A stretch of 26,836 nt of DNA. Source: Nostoc sp. CHAB 5834. Its GTDB lineage: Bacteria; Cyanobacteriota; Cyanobacteriia; Cyanobacteriales; Nostocaceae. The translations under genes were made by a program, and so were the position numbers. The notes under the pieces are model-generated. The model searched no databases and was not told the origin of the DNA. It saw only the letters and a program-made list of their open reading frames with translations. The stretch is taken from the NCBI GenBank assembly GCA_020829485.1, contig JAIVFU010000086.1:1-26836 (forward strand), read 5' to 3'. This document shows positions 9,573 to 15,553 of this stretch, piece after piece (within the stretch, counting starts at the first letter, position 1; each line of letters begins with the position of its first letter).

Positions 9573-9763
9573 TAGAAAGTAAAAGCTGCTTTTATTTGTG
9601 GAAAACACTAAAATGCGAGATTAAAACCTGCTTTTGTTTGTAGAAAACACTAAAATGCGAAATTAAAACCTGCTTTTGAAGAAGTAAAAGCTGCTTTTGT
9701 TTGTGGAAAACACTAAAATGCAAGATTAAAAGCTGCTTTTGAGAAAGTAAAAGCTGCTTTTGC
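9573..9763. repeat. Palindromic array with alternating 42- and 21-bp spacing
   Basis: The near-palindrome AAAAGCTGCTTTT (or AAAACCTGCTTTT) starts at 9581, 9623, 9665, 9686, 9728 and 9749, giving spacings of 42, 42, 21, 42 and 21 bases. Long units carry a 28-base arm beginning TTTGTGGAAAACACTAAAAT. Short units carry only the seven bases GAGAAAGT or a close variant. The arms are themselves repeated, so this is not a CRISPR array. No protein reads through it. Confidence 0.85.
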
Positions 9764-9912
9764 ATAAGTCATCAGGCATTTTTACTTAACTCAATATGAA
9801 TTTTAGTCTAGGCGATACCTTTCCTTCCCTACGGTACGCGAATGCTAACGCACTTTTCAGTTTTATTACAGCGGTTAGAAAGACGCGATAAATCGCCGTC
9901 TCTACAGGAAAT

Positions 9913-10062
9913 TTATTCGTCAATTAGTTCTTGACAATAGTCAGTTTCACTTACTTTACAAGCTGCCCAAAATTTCATTACCTTCGATGGTTCTAAGTGG
10001 GTGAGTAAAACCTCCATTACTTCTTGTAAATTTTCTTGATCATTAATAACTTTAATTTTCAT
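9913..10062 (-). CDS. Small protein of 49 residues, function unknown
   Basis: The frame encodes MKIKVINDQENLQEVMEVLL and then THLEPSKVMKFWAACKVSET, ending DYCQELIDE. A GAGG ribosome-binding site stands six bases before the ATG, which supports translation. The HLEPSKVMKFWAACKVSETDY segment resembles small cyanobacterial proteins that I recall with an HLEPWKVxRFWAxxQxGxGDY pattern, but those run longer. This one may be a shortened member. No partner gene is visible next to it. Confidence 0.5.
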   Translation of the reverse strand: MKIKVINDQENLQEVMEVLLTHLEPSKVMKFWAACKVSETDYCQELIDE

Positions 10063-10466
10063 TTTCTACCTCAAAGATAAAATTATTTGGATTATTGCTT
10101 CCATTCGAGAACCGCTATATATTCATCTCTCAACTCTCACAGGTTTAGGTGTAGCCAGTCGTTCGCGTAGCGTCTCGCAGAGAAGACATCGCTTGTGATT
10201 TTACCATCTACACAAGAGCGATATCTCTGACGGGCGTAAGCATAGCCCATATAAGTAAAATGATACTGATGTTAACTATGGGTTAGCGTAGATGCGAAGC
10301 GGCTTGCCGCAGGCATCGCGCAGCATTCCCCAAGAAATTTTACTAAAGCGATGTCTCCGATGGGCTACGCCTACGCAAGGGCAACAACATCATTCAACTG
10401 AAGTAACCCATCAGAAGAATTAATTTTTTAACGTAAGATGAAACTGGTAGCACAACGCGAGATTTC
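10063..10466. other. Gene-free stretch with dispersed repeats upstream of hicB
   Basis: About 400 bases without a supportable gene. It holds four variants of the CTACGCCTACGC / GCGATGTC repeat family (10160-10192, 10213-10250, 10283-10321, 10347-10376), in both orientations. The last 70 bases before hicB are AT-rich and are the likely promoter region. Confidence 0.6.
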
Positions 10467-10739
10467 ATGGCGATAAGATTTATTCTGAGCGACTATGTTG
10501 ACCGAGCGATCGCCCAGGCAATTTATGACAAGTTAGAAGATGGTACATTTACAGGTAGAATTCCTGTTTGCAAAGGAGTGATAGCCTTTGCATCGACTTT
10601 GCGCGAGTGTGAAGATGAATTACGCTCAACGCTGGAAGACTGGATTTTACTTGGGTTAAAGCTGGGACATTCTCTACCAGTAATTGATAATATTGACCTC
10701 AACAAGGAGCCGAGCCTTGAGCCGATGGATACCGTGTAA
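10467..10739 (+). CDS. hicB: HicB family antitoxin
   Basis: The 90-residue product has the partial RNase H-like HicB fold. An N-terminal helix (AIAQAIYDKLEDGTF) is followed by TGRIPVCKGVIAFASTLRECEDELRSTLEDWILLGLKLGHSLPVID, which matches the IPGxxGVxAxxxTLEECxxELxExLEEWILL pattern. HicB binds and inhibits HicA and usually represses its own promoter. Its 3' end overlaps the toxin frame by 23 bases. The antitoxin-first order is common in cyanobacteria. No separate DNA-binding domain is visible in this short form. Confidence 0.9.
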   Translation: MAIRFILSDYVDRAIAQAIYDKLEDGTFTGRIPVCKGVIAFASTLRECEDELRSTLEDWILLGLKLGHSLPVIDNIDLNKEPSLEPMDTV

Positions 10740-10947
10740 GCGTCGGGATTTTGTGAATAAATTACGACGGATTGGGTTTGAGGGGACTTATTCTGGAACA
10801 AGACATCAGTTTATGGTTTATGGCCAACATCGTCTAACTATTCCCTCTAATGATGAGTATTCTGTACCGCAATTGCGGATGATGATTGGGGAAGTTGAGG
10901 TGATTTTAGAGCGGGAAATGACGCTGGATGAATGGAATAGCCTTTAA
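10717..10947 (+). CDS. hicA: HicA family mRNA interferase toxin
   Basis: From a TTG start the 76-residue product reads MSRWIPCKRRDFVNKLRRIG and continues FEGTYSGTRHQFMVYGQHRLTIP, with the dsRBD-like HicA fold and the catalytic histidine in GTRHQF. The TTG at 10717 is chosen because AAGGAG lies seven bases before it and the encoded MxRxIPxKxRDF matches family N-termini. The frame could extend back to another TTG at 10684. HicA cleaves mRNA and tmRNA. Translation is probably coupled to hicB through the 23-base overlap. Confidence 0.88.
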   Translation: MSRWIPCKRRDFVNKLRRIGFEGTYSGTRHQFMVYGQHRLTIPSNDEYSVPQLRMMIGEVEVILEREMTLDEWNSL

Positions 10948-11053
10948 AATTTACCAAGAAGCGATCGCTCTTAATCTATATTAATAAGATTTAGGAGAGC
11001 GATGTCTACGACGGACTACGCCTACCCCTTTACAACAACATCATTCCACCTCA

Positions 11054-11305
11054 GAACACGACACTCTGAGATTGGAACACGACACTCTGAGCTTGGAACA
11101 CGACACTCTGAGCTTGGAACACGACACTCCGAGTTCGGAACATCACACTCCGAGTTCGGAACACGAAACTCCAAGCTTGGAACACGACACTCCGAGTTCG
11201 GAACATGAAACTTCGAGCTTGGAACATAAAACTCCGAGCTTGGAACATAAAACTCCGAGCTTGGAACACGACACTCTGAGCTTGGAACATAAAACTCCGA
11301 GTTAA
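11054..11305. repeat. Tandem array of twelve 21-bp units
   Basis: Twelve consecutive 21-base units each begin GAACA and end GAG(C/T)T(T/C)G, with the last at 11285-11305. Variation is confined to a few positions (CG, TA, TC or TG after GAACA; C or A before ACT; C/T later). Because 21 is a multiple of three, several frames stay open on both strands, giving seven-residue repeats such as EHDTLSL. None has a convincing start or ribosome-binding site, so I call it DNA repeat and not a gene. It lies between the convergent ends of hicA and the TPR remnant. Confidence 0.92.
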
Positions 11306-11355
11306 AGCGATCGCACTTTTCAGTTTGATCATGGTACGCTTTGCACAAAACTAGC

Positions 11356-12138
11356 TTATTCTGGATTTGGGGGAAGGCGATCGCGCAAATATGCTAAATT
11401 ATTACGCACAGTTACAGTATTAGGATGATTCACCCCTAACCGTCGCTCCAAAATATCCAAAGCTTGGATGTAAAGGGGTTCGGCTTCGCTGTATCTGCCT
11501 TGGGAATCGTAGAGTGCCGCTAGGTTGTTGAGGCTAAGGGCGGCATCTGGATGTTCATCTCCGAGCAGCTTGCGCCTGAGTGCTAAAGCTTGGATGTAAA
11601 GGGGTTCGGCTTCGCTGTATCTGCCTTGGGAATCGTAGAGTAACGCTAGGTTGTTGAGGCTAGAGGCGACATCTGGATGTTCTTCTCCTAAGCGTTTTTT
11701 GGCAACTTCTAGACATTGCTTATACCAAGGTAAAGCTTGGTCATACAACCCTTGACCATCGTAAAATCGAGCGTTACCGATAAATACTCCAGTTAAATTA
11801 TTATCGTTGACGTATTCAATAAGATTATTTGCTACTTCTGCTATGTGAGGTATGGCAGGAGAGACAATGGTGATCTGCTTAAGGGTGGCAGTTTGAGGAA
11901 TTTCCTCGGCATCTGCTACCATTACTCGACAAAGCGATCGCTTTAATTCTTCTGCCTGTTCTAAACCTGTAAGCTTATATTGAAAAAACTCTCGCAGCAG
12001 TGGATGTAGTTGATAGATTCCCTCACCTTTGCGCTGGAGTAAATGCAGATTCAGCAGGCGATCGTCTCTGATTGTTTCTAAATCTGCTGCATTTTTCTCT
12101 AAAGACTTGTTCTTAAGCTGAAATAGTTTGCTAATCAA
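11356..12138 (-). pseudogene. C-terminal remnant of an NB-ARC/TPR (NLR-like) protein
   Basis: The frame encodes the end of a winged-helix region (RLLNLHLLQRKGEGIYQLHPLLREFFQYKL, about residues 27-57), a helical linker, and three kinesin-light-chain-type TPR units of 42 residues (LGEEHPDVASSLNNLALLYDSQGRYSEAEPLY and variants). The P-loop NTPase that should precede the winged helix is absent. The frame is closed by a stop near 12165, and its only start is a TTG at 12138. Two TPR units are identical over about 55 bases at DNA level (11460-11515 and 11586-11641, 126 bases apart), showing recent repeat duplication. The N-terminal domain gene lies 58 bases upstream. It is probably a deletion remnant, though a short protein could still be made. 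Confidence 0.75.
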
Positions 12139-12196
12139 GGGGCAAATTTTGCGGTATTTCAGTAGAAACTATCGATTCCCCTTGGGGCGACTTTAG

Positions 12197-12574
12197 TCAG
12201 AAGTTTAAGGTGTTACCAGAAATGGTATTAGTTCCACCTTTAATATTTATCCCCTGCCAATTTTCAATAATAGTGTTCGTCAGTTGAGGTTGTGCTTCAT
12301 TGGCTACAGCTTCCACAGCTTGGGCAATTTCAGGATCTTTCTTTGCCGCTTCTTCTACCTGCTGCCCAATGAGATAAGCTTGACCATAATCTAAAGATTG
12401 TGTTTTAGCCTGTTCGATAACCTTCGCCGTGCTAGGTTCCTTGCGTTTCAGCAGAACTAACAACTTTTCGCCTTCGTTCCAAGCCTTTTCGCCGATGATT
12501 TCCCCAGTTTTTTCAAAGGCTTTGGTGATTACCAAGGTTGCGATCGCTGCTGCTGTCAGAGTTACAGGCTCCAT
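12197..12574 (-). CDS. NLR-associated N-terminal domain protein (orphaned)
   Basis: The 125-residue protein begins MEPVTLTAAAIATLVITKAF and continues EKTGEIIGEKAWNEGEKLLVLLKRKEPSTAKVIEQA, a hydrophobic helix followed by charged helices. It ends WQGINIKGGTNTISGNTLNF. I recognise this arrangement as the N-terminal module that precedes or accompanies NB-ARC/NACHT TPR proteins in cyanobacteria. Its biochemical role is not known to me. The initial hydrophobic helix could associate with membranes. Downstream, on the same strand, only the TPR end of the expected NLR remains. Confidence 0.65.
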   Translation of the reverse strand: MEPVTLTAAAIATLVITKAFEKTGEIIGEKAWNEGEKLLVLLKRKEPSTAKVIEQAKTQSLDYGQAYLIGQQVEEAAKKDPEIAQAVEAVANEAQPQLTNTIIENWQGINIKGGTNTISGNTLNF

Positions 12575-12732
12575 ATTTTACCCATTAACTACGAAATTGC
12601 ACTGTGAGGTATCCTACCTTAGTGCATCTCCATTGGGAATAAATAATACAAATTTATTAAGATTTATCTTGAAAGGTGGGTTTTCTCGCGTTTTTCTCTT
12701 GAGTAAAATCTCACAAATACATTTACTAAAGC

Positions 12733-12766
12733 CATACTATACTATTAACGCTAAAGTCATAGTATG
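12733..12766 (+). promoter_or_regulatory. Inverted repeat over the antitoxin promoter and start
   Basis: CATACTAT at 12733-12740 and ATAGTATG at 12759-12766 form a perfect eight-base inverted repeat. The right arm includes the antitoxin ATG, and a TATACTAT -10-like element lies at the left arm. Antitoxins commonly repress their own operon by binding such sites. The role here is inferred from position and symmetry. Confidence 0.45.
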
Positions 12767-12991
12767 ACTACTAAAATCACAACCTTAATGCAAGCTGATA
12801 AATACCCTTTTGCTCAAGAACTGATTACTGATATGGAAGGTAATATCCGCAAAGTAGTCATAGATTTTGATGACTATCTACGCTTGCTAGAAGCTATTGA
12901 GGATGAAGGACTTATGTTAGCAATGAAAGCAGTAGAACATGAAACACCTCTGAATATTGATGAAGCATTAGCACAACTAGAACAAGAGTGA
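12764..12991 (+). CDS. Antitoxin of a RelE-type module (toxin disrupted)
   Basis: The 75-residue product reads MTTKITTLMQADKYPFAQELI, then TDMEGNIRKVVIDFDDYLRLLEAIEDEGLMLAMKAVEHETPLNIDEALAQLEQE. The VVIDFDDYLRLLEAIED segment and the acidic C-terminus are typical of Phd/YefM-like antitoxins of RelE/ParE modules. The stop TGA overlaps the GTG start of the toxin frame (GTGA), the usual translational coupling. The toxin is split by an inserted element, so this antitoxin may now be unpaired. Confidence 0.82.
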   Translation: MTTKITTLMQADKYPFAQELITDMEGNIRKVVIDFDDYLRLLEAIEDEGLMLAMKAVEHETPLNIDEALAQLEQE

Positions 12992-13433
12992 TTATCCAAT
13001 ATCTACCCCAGGGCTGTTTCGTTCTAGACATAAACCGCCCAGAACTAAAGTTCCTAATAGTCCAAGTCCACTAAAGTGGACTAAAAGCCTTTCTAGTCGT
13101 CTTTAGACGACTTTTGCTATTAGCCTCAGAATTTATTCTGAGGCGGGCTAGATGAGAATGAAATAGCCCTGATATCTACCCAGCTTTATCAAGGATCTCA
13201 AGGCTCTAAAAAGTACACCTTACTATGAGACTATTAAAACCCTTGCTTTTGAAGAAATACCAGAAATATTAACCTTTGAAGAAATTACTAATCTCAAAAA
13301 ACTTCAAGGTTATGAAAATGCTTATCGCATCCGCGTTGGTGATTATCGTATTGGAATTATTTTTGATGGAGAAACAGTCTTATTTCAGCGAGTACTACAC
13401 CGGAAAGATATTTATCGTTATTTTCCCAAATAA
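12988..13433 (+). pseudogene. RelE/ParE family toxin split by a 163-bp inserted element
   Basis: The GTG at 12988 starts MIIQYLP up to 13008. The frame resumes at 13182 with SFIKDLKALKSTPYYETIK and continues through GYENAYRIRVGDYRIGIIF to the end VLHRKDIYRYFPK. Removing 13009-13181 (element plus one copy of the 10-base duplication) restores one 90-residue frame with normal family length and motifs, including the IRVGDYRI strand and HRKDIYRYFP tail. The 173-base insertion shifts frame and brings stops, so no full toxin can be made. The antitoxin upstream is intact. Confidence 0.92.
13009..13171. mobile_element. 163-bp MITE-like element with 10-bp target duplication
   Basis: The ends are CAGGGCTGTTTCGTTCT and the inverse AGAATGAAATAGCCCTG, 17-base terminal inverted repeats with two mismatches. 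ATATCTACCC flanks both sides (12999-13008 and 13172-13181), a 10-base target-site duplication. There is no coding capacity. The interior (13035-13147) is a folded core: CCGCC closes with GGCGG, CTAATAG (13054-13060) with CTATTAG, and four hairpins lie inside, including AGTCCACT-AA-AGTGGACT (13065-13082) and AGTCGTCT-TT-AGACGACT (13095-13112). The transposase that moved it is not in this window. Confidence 0.88.
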
Positions 13434-13463
13434 AACCATTTTCAAAGATATTAAGAATTACGA

Positions 13464-14156
13464 ATGCAATTTGATACCCAACTCCTACCACGCATTAATG
13501 CCACAGCCAAGAGAGAAAATGGTAAACAATATTATGTAGATGCCAACGGAAATCGCTTTCCCAGCGTGACTACAATACTTAATGCTACCAAATCACAAGC
13601 AGACAGAGACAGATTATTAAACTGGAAAGCGCGTGTTGGTACAGAAGAAGCTACCCGCATTACTACAAACGCTAGCCGTCGGGGAACCCAAACACACAAA
13701 CAAATTGAGCGCTACCTTCTTGGACAAAACCCTGTTTGTCCCGAAGCGAGTCGCCCTTATTGGGAGAGTATCAAGCCAGTTTTAGAACAAATTGACACAG
13801 TTAGACTTGTAGAAGGCTCAGTTTTTCATCATGATTTGGGTTATTCTGGCAAAGTTGATTGTATTGCCAGCTATCAAGGTATTCCCTGTATTTGCGAGTG
13901 GAAAACAGCAGATAAACCCAAAGGTTCAATTGAGCATTTATATGAACATCCACTGCAACTTACGGCATACATAGGAGCAGCTAACGAATATTATCAAGAT
14001 TATGGCATTCAGCTAAAGCACGCTCTCTTGGTAATAGCGATTCCAGAAATGCCAGCAGAGGTATTTTGGTTTGAATCAGCAGTCATTAAGGATTACTGGG
14101 AAGAGTGGGAAAAAAGAGTTGCTGAATATTGGGAACGCAGAAGTGTTTGGAGTTAA
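13464..14156 (+). CDS. PD-(D/E)XK exonuclease (RecB/MGME1-like)
   Basis: This 230-residue protein has the single-domain RecB-type nuclease pattern. GTQTHKQIE (about 74-82) is the GxxxHxxIE motif, GKVDCIAS supplies Asp132, CEWKTAD supplies Glu145 and Lys147, and HPLQLTAY (162-169) is the Q-x-x-x-Y motif. Members are single-strand or double-strand DNA exonucleases, including phage recombination exonucleases and the mitochondrial MGME1. The N-terminus (RFPSVTTILNATKS) is also typical of that group. It begins 30 bases after the broken toxin and ends just before another inverted-repeat element. Its substrate is unknown, and a phage origin is possible. Confidence 0.82.
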   Translation: MQFDTQLLPRINATAKRENGKQYYVDANGNRFPSVTTILNATKSQADRDRLLNWKARVGTEEATRITTNASRRGTQTHKQIERYLLGQNPVCPEASRPYWESIKPVLEQIDTVRLVEGSVFHHDLGYSGKVDCIASYQGIPCICEWKTADKPKGSIEHLYEHPLQLTAYIGAANEYYQDYGIQLKHALLVIAIPEMPAEVFWFESAVIKDYWEEWEKRVAEYWERRSVWS

Positions 14157-14217
14157 TCAGTAGGATTGCACAATTACCGAAATTGGAACCCCGCTTCCAT
14201 TCCTCTCCCCGAAACGG

Positions 14218-14469
14218 CTACGGTGTACACACAAGTGCTGTCCACATAGGTTTCAACTCTTTTACCCACATTACCCGCATTCCGCCCAGAACTAAAGTTC
14301 AGCGGCTCATAGCTGAAGTCCACGCTTTGTGGACTGAACAATCAATTTAGTCCACAAAGCGTGGACTTGGGCTATGAGACTCGGAATTCATTCCGAGGCG
14401 GGATAGAAACGCAGTGCGAGATTTTTTAATGAAGATATGACTGCGACAAGACTTGTGTGTACACCGTAG
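14218..14469. mobile_element. 252-bp inverted-repeat element carrying a related folded core
   Basis: CTACGGTGTACACACAAG at the left (25-base arm, 14218-14242) is matched in inverse at 14445-14469 with two mismatches in 25. Inside, 14282-14402 repeats the core seen at 13035-13147. It starts with the same CCGCCCAGAACTAAAGTTC, then CTCATAGC pairs with GCTATGAG, a perfect 20-bp stem joins 14316-14335 to 14349-14368, and TCGGAAT/ATTCCGA precedes GGCGGG. No coding frame is supportable. A clear target duplication is not visible; AACG occurs near both ends, but not flush. The remaining sequence of the 368-base gap (14157-14524) shows nothing else but a G-rich dispersed repeat at about 14476-14505. 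Confidence 0.78.
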
Positions 14470-14524
14470 AACGCTAGTAGGGAAGGGGTTGGGGGTTAGG
14501 TTTGAGATAAAGTCGCACACGGCG

Positions 14525-14977
14525 TTAACCTTGTAATGGCAAGACAGTAATTAACCCAGAAAATCTTGCAAAATCACTTATGTTGTGAGTGAGTAACTGA
14601 GGAATGCCATAAACTAGCATCGTAGCGACAATATTTGCATCATGAACTTGCTTACCACCGCTAGGAATTTCCTCCATAAGCGTCAGTAACCTTTCTGTCA
14701 CTTGAGAATTATCTTCAGCCACCCGAAAGCGGTTATAGAAATAGCGGAGATCCTGAATTACTATTGCAATGGGTAGTGAGTTGACAAACTGTTGCGGACG
14801 GGTAAGGGTAGCCAAATATTCCCGCAACACTTGTCGGCTAATCCACAACTCAACTCCTGCATCATAAAAACCTTGGATAGCCTCTATAGCAACTTGGTGA
14901 AATGGAGACTGAATCTGACTAGCATACACCAGGATATTTGTGTCTAGAAAAACAGGATTACCGCCCCCAATCACCAT
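14525..14977 (-). CDS. PIN domain ribonuclease toxin (VapC-like)
   Basis: The 150-residue PIN protein has the acidic active-site set: Asp12 in VFLDTNILVYA, Glu53 in LREYLATL, Asp113 in VHDANIVATM and Asp135 in THNISDF. VapC-type toxins cleave tRNA or rRNA using Mg2+ bound by these residues. The ATG at 14977 is preferred because GAGGAT stands just upstream and MVIGGGNPVFLDTN begins near the fold; a GTG at 14989 is possible. The start overlaps the antitoxin gene by 20 bases, so translation is coupled. Two antitoxin copies lie upstream. Confidence 0.88.
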   Translation of the reverse strand: MVIGGGNPVFLDTNILVYASQIQSPFHQVAIEAIQGFYDAGVELWISRQVLREYLATLTRPQQFVNSLPIAIVIQDLRYFYNRFRVAEDNSQVTERLLTLMEEIPSGGKQVHDANIVATMLVYGIPQLLTHNISDFARFSGLITVLPLQG

Positions 14978-15200
14978 ACATATCCTCACGTCTTAAAGAA
15001 AGATTTTCAGGCCAAGGGCCATAATTATGTACAGGAAAGTTTAGAGGAGGACGTTTTTCCTTGCTCTCTGCTTTCTCAGTCAAAGGCTTCTCATCAATTA
15101 CTATTATCACCTGATGCTCACCCTCTGGAATATCCAATGGTAATTGCGCTGTAATCTTACCATCTTTTGTAACCGTGGCAATTGTTTCTATACTTTTCAT
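14958..15200 (-). CDS. Antitoxin partner of the PIN toxin
   Basis: This 80-residue protein begins MKSIETIATVTKDGKITAQL and continues PLDIPEGEHQVIIVIDEKPL, a beta-rich DNA-binding type N-terminus. It ends with a toxin-binding tail (YGPWPENLSLRREDMYGDWGR). Overlap with the PIN gene makes the pairing firm. The first 41 residues are nearly identical to the gene at 15302-15538, from which this is evidently a tandem duplicate. No clear ribosome-binding site precedes it, unlike the other copy. Confidence 0.82.
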   Translation of the reverse strand: MKSIETIATVTKDGKITAQLPLDIPEGEHQVIIVIDEKPLTEKAESKEKRPPLNFPVHNYGPWPENLSLRREDMYGDWGR

Positions 15201-15301
15201 ACTTACTATTTCTATTCGATTAATACATCACTACTTGGTGAAAGAAAGATTTGGACACATTTGCATAAACGAAAATATTCATATAGATAAATACACGATT
15301 A

Positions 15302-15538
15302 TTAGTCGTTTGCATAAAGGTCTTCTCTACGGAAAGTTAAACTTTCCGAGACTAATCCTACAGGATAGGCGGAAAATTTGAGAGGCGCTTTCTTTCCTTT
15401 CCTCTTTGCTTTCTCTACCAAAGGCTTTTCATCAATTACTATTACCACCTGATGTTCACCTTCTGGAATATCCAATGGTAACTGCGCTGTAATTTTACCA
15501 TCTTTAGTAACTGTGGCAATTGTTTCTATACTTTTCAT
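15302..15538 (-). CDS. Duplicate antitoxin, toxin partner missing
   Basis: The 78-residue protein shares an almost identical N-terminal 41 residues with the adjacent PIN antitoxin. It then diverges to FSAYPVGLVSESLTFRREDLYAND, keeping the L(S/T)xRREDxY signature. A strong AAGGAGG site precedes the ATG by six bases, and the gene starts 15 bases after the DUF790 nuclease gene ends. It may therefore be cotranscribed with the helicase-nuclease pair. No toxin gene follows. It could act as a second antitoxin for the PIN protein or be a leftover. Confidence 0.78.
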   Translation of the reverse strand: MKSIETIATVTKDGKITAQLPLDIPEGEHQVVIVIDEKPLVEKAKRKGKKAPLKFSAYPVGLVSESLTFRREDLYAND

Positions 15539-15553
15539 CTTATTCCTCCTTGT

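Noticed and set aside
9573..9763. Possible CRISPR array
   Set aside because: The repeats are 13-base palindromes and the sequences between them are themselves repeated; real spacers would be unique. No cas gene is present.
10090..10128. Short minus-strand frame reading RDEYIAVLEWKQ just upstream of the 49-residue gene
   Set aside because: It could be the tail of a lost gene, but only about 14 codons are open and there is nothing else to support it.
11002..11348. Several overlapping reading frames on both strands through the 21-bp array
   Set aside because: The period is a multiple of three, so frames stay open by construction. No start with a ribosome-binding site or recognisable protein was found.
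14129..14350. 73-residue frame covering the end of the nuclease gene and the inverted-repeat element
   Set aside because: It overlaps a real gene end and structured repeat DNA and shows no family features.
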